Source of the DNA: a virus
Reading direction: 5' to 3' (one strand)
Virus record (IMG/VR): IMGVR_UViG_3300025769_001123
Location: 1 to 20,235 of that record
Length of the DNA stretch: 20,235 nt
Positions 1 through 6,452 of this stretch are shown here, one piece after another; position 1 is the first letter of the stretch; each line of letters opens with the position of its first letter. A program made the position numbers and the translations under genes. The notes under the pieces are model-generated. The model was given only the letters and a program-made list of their open reading frames with translations, was not told where the DNA came from and made no database searches.

Positions 1-1293
1 GAGGGTATCTTCAGCGTCATGTTGCTCAACTGGCAAGTCATAAATCGCCTCTAGTTCTTGAGCGATTAGCCCGTACTCTTGAAAGCTGTCGTCTGCCTTC
101 CAGTTAAAACTGCGAACTTGCATTGCATCTATCTTGTCGCCCGCAGATGGCGCATCGACAATGTTCTTTTTCAAACGCTCGTCTGACAATGTCGGGAAAC
201 TTGTGGAAGTGTTGGTCATGTTTATCCCGCCGACATAGGCGCCATTGTGATAATTCAGCCAAGCGTTTCTTGTGCCATCAAAAGTTTTAATCATGTAGAA
301 ATAAGCTGGAGAACCATCTGATGTTGCATTAGCGGCTTGAAGGCTTCCAGCAGTCGTAAGATTTGCTACTGTTTTACCCATTAAAACTTGAGGGGACGCA
401 TCTATCCTCATAGCCTCGTTACCAGCAGTGCCAAATAGAAGCGCACTAGAGCTATTAGACGCAATAAAACCACGCTGACCAGAGTTGTCGTTGGTCACAA
501 ATTGTATATGACCACCCACACCACCAGAGCTTTCACGAATAATTACTGCGCCAGTTGTTGCAGCAGCATTCTGCAAGAAACGCCCACGCCCATGAACATC
601 GAGAGTTGCATTTGATGGTGTTCCAGCAATTCCAACAGCACCATCGCTACGTTGTATTCTCATAGCTTCTGTCTGTGTGCCGCCGACCTCTCGATTTATT
701 GCTAAGTCACCTTCAGTTGCTCGTGTAAGAAAGTGAAAGCCGTGATTGTCATTTCCACCGTTCAGTTTAAGAGCCGCAACGCTGTCGCTGTTACCCATAA
801 CATCAAGGGTAGCTTCTGCTGTCGTGGTGCCAATTCCAACTTTGCCATCGGAAAGAACACGCATACGCTCCGAGCCAGCCGTTTCAATAGTAACCGTATC
901 GGCGGCTGGGAAGCGGATGGTGGTATTAGTATCGCCAGCGTGAACGATTTTGTCAGTGATTGTCAGGTCGCCAGAAACAGTTGCAGCCCCACCAATAGTG
1001 ACATCTTGGCTAAAGTCACCAGAGAAGACAGAGAAGGTATCAAACCCAAGGACTTCCAGCGTGTCGCCTACTGTGGCACCGCTATCAAGAACAATGCTAG
1101 TGCCAGAGGTAGCAGTGTAGTCAGACTTGTCTAGCTTGACGCCATTGAGAAACACATCAGTAAACTCCGCATCGGTGTAGCTCAACGTGCGGTTATAGTC
1201 GTCAGTACCACTAAATGTGGTTTGACCAGCAGTCGCCGTGTAAATAAAGCGATTGCGAACACCTGTGCTGGGAGATTTACCTATATATGCCAT
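1..1293 (-). CDS. Tail fibre with C-terminal S74 intramolecular chaperone domain (partial, runs off the window edge)
   Basis: All 431 codons from the ATG at 1293 down to base 1 are open; the C-terminus lies outside the window. The protein opens MAYIGKSPSTG, a common start of marine phage fibres. It continues with beta-type repeats carrying the 'ERMRVLSDGKVGIGT' kind of motif, typical of fibre shafts. At residues 370-377 (bases 163-186) it has SDERLKKN, the hallmark start of the Peptidase_S74 chaperone domain, followed by DKIDAMQVRSFNWK and YGLIAQELE. In this family the domain drives trimer folding and then cuts itself off before the Ser. The likely role is therefore receptor binding at the virion tail. 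It starts just after the stop of the 92-aa gene and is the last tail gene seen here. The N-terminus resembles that of the 296-aa fibre. Confidence is high for the domain; the receptor is unknown. Confidence 0.9.
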   Translation of the reverse strand, partial: MAYIGKSPSTGVRNRFIYTATAGQTTFSGTDDYNRTLSYTDAEFTDVFLNGVKLDKSDYTATSGTSIVLDSGATVGDTLEVLGFDTFSVFSGDFSQDVTIGGAATVSGDLTITDKIVHAGDTNTTIRFPAADTVTIETAGSERMRVLSDGKVGIGTTTAEATLDVMGNSDSVAALKLNGGNDNHGFHFLTRATEGDLAINREVGGTQTEAMRIQRSDGAVGIAGTPSNATLDVHGRGRFLQNAAATTGAVIIRESSGGVGGHIQFVTNDNSGQRGFIASNSSSALLFGTAGNEAMRIDASPQVLMGKTVANLTTAGSLQAANATSDGSPAYFYMIKTFDGTRNAWLNYHNGAYVGGINMTNTSTSFPTLSDERLKKNIVDAPSAGDKIDAMQVRSFNWKADDSFQEYGLIAQELEAIYDLPVEQHDAEDTL

Positions 1294-1295
1294 TA

Positions 1296-1574
1296 TTATA
1301 ACTCTGGTTGACTATCCATAAATGTTTCATAAGCTGATTTAACGCTGTCAGTCCACACTGCGTTGCAGACTGCTTGCACAGTTGCATCTTCGCCTGAGAT
1401 GTCTGTGTCGCCCCAGCTACCATCTGTCTTAGTGCGGCAGTGCAGAACGTGGCGATGATATGTGCGGCTGATTTCTACACCGTCATCTTTCACGATTGTT
1501 GCTTTGCGAACATTGACGTTTTTGTGGTCGCCTCTGACCTCACAGTCATATTCAAATTCTTTAGTTAATGCCAT
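1296..1574 (-). CDS. Conserved small tail-region protein, 92 aa
   Basis: The protein starts MALTKEFEYDCEV. I chose the ATG at 1574 because a GGAGAT ribosome-binding site lies just upstream. A longer frame from TTG at 1586 would place that site inside the gene. It is a soluble protein with two halves: a beta-rich part with DGVEISRTYHRHVL around residues 36-49, and a helical end. I recall similar proteins between fibre genes of other marine phages, with no known role. Its place between two fibre genes suggests a small fibre-associated or assembly factor, which is inference only. The stop is followed two bases later by the S74 fibre start. Confidence 0.75.
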   Translation of the reverse strand: MALTKEFEYDCEVRGDHKNVNVRKATIVKDDGVEISRTYHRHVLHCRTKTDGSWGDTDISGEDATVQAVCNAVWTDSVKSAYETFMDSQPEL

Positions 1575-1586
1575 TTTAATCTCCAA

Positions 1587-2477
1587 TCATCCTGATACTG
1601 TATATGTCACACTAAGCCAGATTAAATTATTACTGCCTGAAGTTGTTAAGTTGCTTGTAGTGATATTTGCATTAAGAGAAGACCGAGCATCAGTTGATGA
1701 ATTAGTATATATCCTAACTTCAGTTGAATTTGGTGCCGCCAAACATGATTGTGGATTTAGTGTCGTAAAACCTGTTGCGTAACCAATAGTACCAGCCGCA
1801 TAGCCAGAGGATATGTTTGCAACCGTGTACGGCAAACCAGAAATTTTAACTTGACCAGTTCCAACCGTTGAGATGCTAGTTGTTTGTATCCCTAAATTCA
1901 CCTGACACATTTTGCCGATTTTTACATAACGCCCAAACTGTAAGTTATAACCTCCAACAACTAAATCACCACCCGTTGAAAAATATGCTGGTGTCCACGA
2001 ACCCTCCTCATAATCATCCAGCGCATTGGCGGCGGCTGTATCGCCGTTGAAGGTTAGGCCGCCGCCGCCCAAAATTCTCATTCGTTCTGTGGCGGCTGTC
2101 TTAAATTGCATGTCATTAGTGCTGTGAACATAAGTAATCCCACCAACATCATCATCATCTGGGTCGCCAAATTGTATATATCCATTCCGACTGGCACCTG
2201 ATTCTAGTGACAAACCAGCGTGTCGATTTGAAGATGTTATAGATATCGTACTATTGTCAGCAGCAGTATCAGCATTTCCAGAATTTTTAACCTCTACAAT
2301 TCTGCCAGAGCTAAAGCCTCCGTGACCCACTGGAGAAGCAGTCCCCACCCCGACCCGATTATTCGTGCTGTCAACAACTAGCGTATTTGTGTCAACTGTC
2401 AGGTCATCCGTCACAGTCATTGACTGCGATTGAGTAACATCTGTGTGGTCAATAGGCTTTTTGCCAGTATAAGCCAT
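1587..2477 (-). CDS. Putative receptor-binding tail fibre, 296 aa
   Basis: The N-terminus MAYTGKKPIDHTDV resembles the start of the S74 fibre at the window edge, suggesting both attach to the same tail part. Residues about 25-45 contain the NRVGVGTASP type of motif that is frequent in phage fibres. A glycine-rich stretch (GGGG) and DDYEEGSWTP near residues 153-162 introduce a C-terminal beta domain. No S74 chaperone is present in this one. The start codon overlaps the stop of the upstream 109-aa gene by one base (TGATG), so translation is probably coupled. The likely role is host recognition. An alternative is a structural side fibre or a fibre tip. Confidence 0.8.
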   Translation of the reverse strand: MAYTGKKPIDHTDVTQSQSMTVTDDLTVDTNTLVVDSTNNRVGVGTASPVGHGGFSSGRIVEVKNSGNADTAADNSTISITSSNRHAGLSLESGASRNGYIQFGDPDDDDVGGITYVHSTNDMQFKTAATERMRILGGGGLTFNGDTAAANALDDYEEGSWTPAYFSTGGDLVVGGYNLQFGRYVKIGKMCQVNLGIQTTSISTVGTGQVKISGLPYTVANISSGYAAGTIGYATGFTTLNPQSCLAAPNSTEVRIYTNSSTDARSSLNANITTSNLTTSGSNNLIWLSVTYTVSG

Positions 2478-2806
2478 CAGGTAATCTCCAAAATAGACAG
2501 AGCTACATCAGCAGACGTTGCCGCACTACTGGTCACTTTCAGAATATCTGATGCCTCCATTACAACTTTTTGGTCGCCGCCAACGACAACCAAGGAAGAG
2601 CCAACTGGTACAGGGGCAGCCTTTACAATATAAATATTATCTCCATCATTGTTTTCCAACTGAACATCAACAGAGATAGATGAAGAAGTAATATTGGCTA
2701 CCGACAACCCAATGATTGTTGTCTCTGTAGAACTAGGACAAGTATAAATGGTAGCAGCACCAGTGCCTATTCCAGTATCAGTCTTTAATTTAAACGCATT
2801 AGCCAT
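2477..2806 (-). CDS. Conserved virion-associated protein, 109 aa (beta-rich)
   Basis: A small all-beta protein, with IYTCPSSTETTIIGLSVANI near residues 20-39 and PVPVGSSLVVVGGDQKVV near residues 66-83. I recognise this pattern from structural-region proteins of other marine phages, where it is annotated without function. The fold may be an immunoglobulin-like or jelly-roll decoration or neck piece, which is inference. It sits between the stalk protein and the 296-aa fibre and shares one base with the latter. A promoter-like TATAAT lies 6-11 bases before its ATG (see that entry), which would put a transcript start almost on the start codon. Confidence 0.75.
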   Translation of the reverse strand: MANAFKLKTDTGIGTGAATIYTCPSSTETTIIGLSVANITSSSISVDVQLENNDGDNIYIVKAAPVPVGSSLVVVGGDQKVVMEASDILKVTSSAATSADVALSILEIT

Positions 2807-2811
2807 ATCGT

Positions 2812-2840
2812 ATTATACTCCATAAATTATCCCAACGCAA
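2812..2840 (-). promoter_or_regulatory. Candidate internal late promoter (TTGCGT-17-TATAAT)
   Basis: Read on the minus strand, TTGCGT (2835-2840) is followed after exactly 17 bases by TATAAT (2812-2817) and then A. This is the same layout as the four other minus-strand promoters. The -10 box lies only five bases before the ATG at 2806. The transcript would therefore start at or inside the start codon and either be leaderless or serve the genes further down. The -35 box lies in the last codons of the 512-aa gene. It is the weakest member of the set because of this tight placement. Confidence 0.35.
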
Positions 2841-4365
2841 TAGCAAATGCCACGGCAGCAGCATTAGCATTACTAATACTGGTTGCCATAGTTGCGCTTA
2901 GTGTTGCTCTTGCTGTATTACTATTTCCAACACTTGTTGCCATAGTTGCACTCAATGCAGTTATTGCTGAGTTGCTATTACCAATACTAGTTGCCAATGC
3001 TGCAGAGGTAGCAGCAAATGTACTAGACACTGCAGCTATTCTAGTCTCTAGCGTAGCGGATGTCCCTGCACTTGCAGCAGCCACGGCGATTGTATTTACT
3101 GAAGCAACAGCATCTAAGTTTGTTTTAGTAAGAACAGATACTGCAGCTATTCGAGTTTCTAGTGTAGCAGAAGTGGCGGCAAAGGTAGAAGATACTCCTG
3201 CAATCCTAGTCTCTAATGTAGCAGAAGTGGTGGCAAAGGTAGAAGATACTCCTGCAATCCTAGTCTCTAATGTAGCAGATGTACCAGCACTTGCAGCAGC
3301 TACAGCAATTGTATTTACTGAGGCTACTGCATCTAGATTAGTTTTCGTGAGAACAGATACTGCTGCAATCCTAGTCTCTAATGTAGCAGAGGTAGCTGCA
3401 AAGGTACTTGATACCCCTGCAATCCTAGTCTCTAGTGTTGCGGAGGTAGCTGCAAATGTAGAAGACACTCCTGCAATTCTAGTTTCTAGTGTTGCAGATG
3501 TTCCTGCACTTGCATAAGCTCCTGCTGAAATAACAGTATTAATAGATGTAATAGAATCTAGATTAGTTTTGGTAAGAACCGATACTGCCGCAATACGTGT
3601 TTCAAGTGCAGCAGAAACAGTAGCAATACTAGTTGCCATAGTATTAGAAACAGTTGCTATACGAGATTCAAGAGTGGCTGATGTGGCTGCAAAGGTACTA
3701 GATACTGCAGCTATACGTGACTCAAGAGTTGCTGAAGTAGTAGCAAAGGTACTGGATACTCCTGCAATTCTGGTTTCAAGATTAGCAGATGTAGCTGCGC
3801 TTGCTTTTGTTTCAGCAAGAACTGATACTGCATTAATGCGTGTTTCAAGGGCTGCTGAAGTAGCAGCAAAGGTACTTGACACTCCTGCAATTCGAGTTTC
3901 TAATGTAGCAGATAAAGCAGCAACTGTAGAAGATGTAGCAACAGGCTCACTAGCAACCAATATATTTGTGGCATTTACTGTTGTTGCACTTATCGTGCCA
4001 GCACTAACAGTTGTTGCAAAAAAATTACCAGTACGTAAGCTACTAACACTTACATCTTGAAATACTAAAGTAGCCGCAGTTAAATTATTAGTTGTAATAT
4101 TAGTAGCAGAAATAGTTGTTATTTGTGCTTCAGTAGCATTCAAAGTATTTGGTTGAAATGTACCACCAACAACTAGATTACCAGCAACACTTACATTGCC
4201 AGTAAATGCAGCAGAAGTTTGAGAAAGTTTTAATGCAGAGTTATTACCAGAACCATCTTGGACATTACGCAGTGTTTCATCTATACCATTATTGGAAGCA
4301 CTAGAATTAATCTGCAATAAATCTTTATAGGTATTTGCAATTTTCTTACCTGTTAAATCTGTCAT
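2827..4365 (-). CDS. Repeat-built tail stalk or fibre protein, 512 aa
   Basis: Residues 1-150 form a mixed Asn/Thr/Ala-rich head containing short beta-like stretches (GNVSVAGNLVVGGTF). Residues about 152-460 are an array of an 18-residue unit, core LETRIAGVSSTFAATSAT. Leu, Ile, Val, Phe and Ala fall at 4-3-4-3-4 spacing, the pattern of a long parallel helical coiled coil. Within the array a larger 73-residue unit containing VLTKTNLDAVASVNTI occurs twice and once in diverged form. The C-terminus is Ala/Ser/Asn-rich and ends AVAFAIALG. It has no catalytic motif or Cys. I take it as an oligomeric stalk linking the tail to the fibres encoded downstream. Its start overlaps the stop of the zinc-ribbon gene (TAATG). 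Confidence 0.75.
   Translation of the reverse strand: MTDLTGKKIANTYKDLLQINSSASNNGIDETLRNVQDGSGNNSALKLSQTSAAFTGNVSVAGNLVVGGTFQPNTLNATEAQITTISATNITTNNLTAATLVFQDVSVSSLRTGNFFATTVSAGTISATTVNATNILVASEPVATSSTVAALSATLETRIAGVSSTFAATSAALETRINAVSVLAETKASAATSANLETRIAGVSSTFATTSATLESRIAAVSSTFAATSATLESRIATVSNTMATSIATVSAALETRIAAVSVLTKTNLDSITSINTVISAGAYASAGTSATLETRIAGVSSTFAATSATLETRIAGVSSTFAATSATLETRIAAVSVLTKTNLDAVASVNTIAVAAASAGTSATLETRIAGVSSTFATTSATLETRIAGVSSTFAATSATLETRIAAVSVLTKTNLDAVASVNTIAVAAASAGTSATLETRIAAVSSTFAATSAALATSIGNSNSAITALSATMATSVGNSNTARATLSATMATSISNANAAAVAFAIALG
2986..3912 (-). repeat. 54-bp coding repeats with a 219-bp higher-order unit
   Basis: The segment encodes the 18-residue (54-bp) unit of the stalk protein many times over. 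Superimposed on it, two 219-bp blocks (3064-3282 and 3283-3501) encode almost the same 73 residues. The copies differ mostly at third codon positions (for example gcagccacggcg against gcagctacagca), so they are old duplications kept by selection on protein sequence. They are not recent slippage products. The array is prone to recombination and to assembly error. Confidence 0.85.
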
Positions 4366-4649
4366 TATACTATATTCCAGTTCTTGTCAACATCTTCCCA
4401 ATTGTCAAACACAGCCGCTTCCCAATTTAGGTTTCTATCATTATTAAATTCAGGTCTAGCATCTTTAATAAACATGCTTCTATCTATAGTAGATATAATT
4501 TTATTTTGTGGATGATTAACTAAGTCATAACCTTTTTCATTATCCTCTGGACAAACCCAAAGACCATAACTATTTTTTTTCATTACTGTTCGTGGATATG
4601 CAAAGCCACAAACATCGCAGACTATCTTATTATATTTACCTCTTGCCAT
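4365..4649 (-). CDS. Zinc-ribbon-like protein B, 94 aa (tandem paralogue)
   Basis: Residues 11-15 read CDVCG, and KKNSYGLWVCPED (24-36) brings a third Cys. HPQNKI (47-52) follows and may offer a His ligand. The neighbouring 79-aa protein has the same order: CDVCGF, KKNSYG, VCP-D, YD, HPQNKI. The two genes are thus a tandem duplication. The C-terminal third (residues about 60-94) is acidic, Asn/Trp-rich and unrelated to that of its partner. I recall single-copy relatives of this CxxCGF...VC...HPQ family near phage tail genes, with unknown role. A metal-stabilised small virion or assembly protein is the best guess. It overlaps the stalk gene by TAATG. Confidence 0.75.
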   Translation of the reverse strand: MARGKYNKIVCDVCGFAYPRTVMKKNSYGLWVCPEDNEKGYDLVNHPQNKIISTIDRSMFIKDARPEFNNDRNLNWEAAVFDNWEDVDKNWNIV

Positions 4650-4650
4650 A

Positions 4651-4890
4651 TTATAAACTCGGTAGCCATGCTGACACAGGAACTGCAGATACTATATTTA
4701 CTGGTAGCCTTGGACTATCAACATTTACATCATCAGTTACTCTAGCTATTTTATTTTGTGGATGGCTTACTTTATCATACTTGCCTTCAAAGTCAGTAGG
4801 ACATACCATCATTCCATAGCTATTCTTTTTTAATTCACTAAGCTTGTAACGAAAGCCGCAAACATCACAAACACCTAACGCCTTAGTCAC
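4651..4890 (-). CDS. Zinc-ribbon-like protein A, 79 aa (tandem paralogue)
   Basis: The start is GTG at 4890, placed directly against the TAA of the upstream adaptor gene (TAA at 4891-4893), so it probably depends on coupled translation. Residues 8-12 are CDVCG, followed by KKNSYGMMVCPTD and HPQNKI, the same plan as the 94-aa neighbour. Only three Cys are visible, so the fourth ligand would have to be the His of HPQ or the Asp after VCP. The tail after the ribbon is short and hydrophobic (LPVNIVSAVPVSAWLPSL) and differs from that of the paralogue. The function is unknown. Confidence 0.7.
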   Translation of the reverse strand: MTKALGVCDVCGFRYKLSELKKNSYGMMVCPTDFEGKYDKVSHPQNKIARVTDDVNVDSPRLPVNIVSAVPVSAWLPSL

Positions 4891-5571
4891 TTAGTAACTT
4901 AACCTAGGACGAATAAGAAGGCTGACACGTTCTTTGTCTTCTTCCTGCGCTCTAGATAACCTTTCCTCATATTCTTGCTTTAGTAAGGTAATTCGACCAG
5001 CATCAACTCCTGGTCTTTTCATAGACATAAAGTATGCTGTACCTGCAGTTAGGCACGGCAAAAATCTTCTAGAGACATCAGCACTCTGAGAAGAACGTGT
5101 GACATCTTGAATATATTTTACAGTTTCTAATTTAAGTTGGTCAGTGCTATTATCTGGTAAAGGCCATAGATGAACAACAACATTATCACGGTCACGCCTA
5201 ACTGCATATTGAGATGGGCGACCTGTCTGAGATTTTCTAGGAATCTTTAAATATTCTTCCATAGATATTCTGTTTAGTTGTAAATCAGTTTTGTTGTCAC
5301 CATTAACTCTATTAATGACTGCTTCAACAACATCAATGTTATGTGCATCTAAACTATAAGATGTAACACTTGTTGTTACGGACACCGCCGTAGTTCCAAC
5401 TGTCCAAAGTTGAATACCACGATTTTGCCAATCTTGTAGAAGAAGATTTATAGAACGGCGTGCAGAGCGAGGCTCCTCACCCAGCGTGGGTTCGCCACCA
5501 ATCATTTCCATTGCTTCTTGGATTACTTCATCAATATCCATTGAAAAGCTATATGTTCCTGATGTTGCCAT
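4891..5571 (-). CDS. Second adaptor / tail accessory factor (P22 gp4-like), 226 aa
   Basis: The protein begins with a helical part containing PRSARRSINLLLQDWQNRGIQLW (key residues R35, L42-44, W47, W55), then YSLDAHNIDVVEAVINR, a beta domain ending in HLWPLPD, and a C-terminal helical bundle. This plan fits phage head-completion adaptors of the P22 gp4 kind, which dock as a ring under the portal. Length (226 aa) is in the range of such proteins. A second, similarly built protein is encoded at 8328-8978, so this one may form a further ring or the tail nozzle connector. Its ATG overlaps the stop of the 65-aa gene (TAATG). Assignment is by pattern only. Confidence 0.65.
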   Translation of the reverse strand: MATSGTYSFSMDIDEVIQEAMEMIGGEPTLGEEPRSARRSINLLLQDWQNRGIQLWTVGTTAVSVTTSVTSYSLDAHNIDVVEAVINRVNGDNKTDLQLNRISMEEYLKIPRKSQTGRPSQYAVRRDRDNVVVHLWPLPDNSTDQLKLETVKYIQDVTRSSQSADVSRRFLPCLTAGTAYFMSMKRPGVDAGRITLLKQEYEERLSRAQEEDKERVSLLIRPRLSY

Positions 5572-5768
5572 TACGAATTATCCTTTTCCTTGTTTTTTTC
5601 ATTACACTTGCAGTTACAGTTTTCTTTGCCACAAGTTTTTTTAGCATAAGTATTTCCCATAATATTCTTACGTTGGGTCATGGAAGAATTAACATTGTCA
5701 TATACTTTGTGCATTAGTCTATTCCTTGGTTTAAACCAAAAATACTTTTCCTTATTTCGTAATGCCAT
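5571..5768 (-). CDS. Small Lys/Cys-rich protein, 65 aa
   Basis: The N-terminal half has aromatic and basic residues (KEKYFWFKPRNRLMHKVYDN). The C-terminal end is CGKENCNCKCNEKNKEK, where four Cys in a C-x4-C-x-C-x-C pattern could bind a metal. It is basic but, unlike the seven genes before it, contains several acidic residues. It is joined to both neighbours by TAATG overlaps, so it belongs to the same translational chain. I do not recognise a family. A small metal-binding virion or assembly protein is possible. Confidence 0.65.
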   Translation of the reverse strand: MALRNKEKYFWFKPRNRLMHKVYDNVNSSMTQRKNIMGNTYAKKTCGKENCNCKCNEKNKEKDNS

Positions 5769-5899
5769 TACTTCCTACGTTTGGTGCGACCAGCCCTATT
5801 ACGACTTACGCCTCTTGGACGCTTCAAGCCAGTAGTTCGCTTTTTAAGACCACCTGCCTTTCTAATCTGCTGACTGGTCGCTGCCCTTGTTATTGTCAT
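5768..5899 (-). CDS. Very small Arg/Lys-rich protein, 43 aa
   Basis: Reading the minus strand from ATG at 5899 gives 43 codons and a TAA at 5768-5770. The protein begins MTITRAATSQQIRKAGGLKK and ends RNRAGRTKRRK. Sixteen of 43 residues are Lys or Arg and there is no Asp or Glu, which gives a protamine-like composition. Both ends share bases with neighbours: its ATG overlaps the TAA of the 91-aa gene, and its TAA overlaps the ATG of the 65-aa gene. The gene therefore fills what would otherwise be a 130-bp gap in a gap-free operon. That tight fit is the main reason to call it real. The expected role is nucleic-acid binding, by composition only. Confidence 0.7.
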   Translation of the reverse strand: MTITRAATSQQIRKAGGLKKRTTGLKRPRGVSRNRAGRTKRRK

Positions 5900-6174
5900 T
5901 ACCACTTAACCTTATGTGACCAATACTTTGCACTAAGCTTTGTTGTAGGTTTGCCTTGTGCATTATGACGAGCATAGTAAGATTTCTTACGTGCTTTATC
6001 TTTTGCAGTCTTAGGTGCTTTACCTGCACCTTTTACACCCTGCTGACCAAAACGAACCAAACGAATCTTGTCGCCTTCTTTTGCAAGAACTGCGTGGCTT
6101 TTAGTTTTATGACCAGGGGTACGCTTTGGTTTGTTGTACCCAGAGAATCTTTCACCTCTGTAATTAACTGACAT
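5899..6174 (-). CDS. Basic protein with RFGQQG...ARH...YW pattern, 91 aa
   Basis: The features in order are: GYNKPKRTPGHKTKSHAVL (residues 12-30), KIRLVRFGQQGVKGAGK (36-52), KARKKSYYARHNAQ (60-73) and LSAKYWSHKVKW at the C-terminus. I recall this combination (HAV...VRFG..G.KG...R+KSF.ARH...SA.YW) from small proteins of other phages and from the DUF5872-like proteins of large DNA viruses, none with an established function. The protein is strongly basic. It is the only member of the basic cassette with a recognisable conserved domain. It sits in the cassette with TAATG overlaps on both sides. Nucleic-acid binding is likely but unproven. Confidence 0.75.
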   Translation of the reverse strand: MSVNYRGERFSGYNKPKRTPGHKTKSHAVLAKEGDKIRLVRFGQQGVKGAGKAPKTAKDKARKKSYYARHNAQGKPTTKLSAKYWSHKVKW

Positions 6175-6440
6175 TAGTATAACCTATTATGTCCTGACTG
6201 TGATTTCTTTTTCATCTTGCCGCCAGCTTTGTAGCCTTTGCTTTTCATTTTGCCGCCAGCCTTGTAGCCTTTGCTTTTCATCTTGCCGCCAGCCTTACGG
6301 TAGCTACGAGACACGCCTTCTGAATCTTTAGTAGCAAAGCCCATTGATTCAAGAAACGCCTTTCGTTCTTTTGCAGACATGGACTTAAGAATTTTTTCCA
6401 TAGTGTCCATCTTACCACCCTTCTTTTTTGATATAGCCAT
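6174..6440 (-). CDS. Basic repeat protein with KAGGKMKSKGY units, 88 aa
   Basis: A helical N-terminus (TMEKILKSMSAKERKAFLESMGF, residues 13-35) is followed by a low-complexity tail with the 11-residue unit KAGGKMKSKGY twice, plus a third partial unit (KAGGKMKKK). About 30 percent of residues are Lys or Arg. The last seven residues, SGHNRLY, are identical to the end of the upstream 110-aa protein. A GGAG ribosome-binding site precedes the ATG at 6440. The mix of a small helical head and a flexible Lys/Gly tail resembles histone-tail or viral core-protein design. That is inference, since I know of no characterised relative. Confidence 0.75.
   Translation of the reverse strand: MAISKKKGGKMDTMEKILKSMSAKERKAFLESMGFATKDSEGVSRSYRKAGGKMKSKGYKAGGKMKSKGYKAGGKMKKKSQSGHNRLY
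6217..6296 (-). repeat. 33-bp tandem repeat inside the 88-aa basic protein gene
   Basis: Unit 1 (6217-6249) and unit 2 (6250-6282) differ at two bases, and a third partial unit reaches 6296. Each unit encodes the 11 residues KAGGKMKSKGY. The near identity, including silent positions, points to a recent duplication. Copy number is therefore likely to vary between relatives. Confidence 0.9.
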
Positions 6441-6452
6441 TTTAAATATCTC

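Noticed and set aside
733-1134. Plus-strand open frame of 133 codons
   Set aside because: It lies antisense to the S74 fibre gene, whose frame is open over all 431 codons and has clear family motifs.
1295-1323. TATAAT before the S74 fibre start as a further late promoter
   Set aside because: The sequence 17 bases upstream (ATTTAT) has no TTG, and the -10 box nearly touches the start codon.
3000-3900. CRISPR-like array
   Set aside because: The repeats are coding, contiguous and imperfect, with no unique spacers.
2972-4060. Two repetitive plus-strand open frames
   Set aside because: They are mirror images of the repeat array of the 512-aa stalk gene on the other strand.
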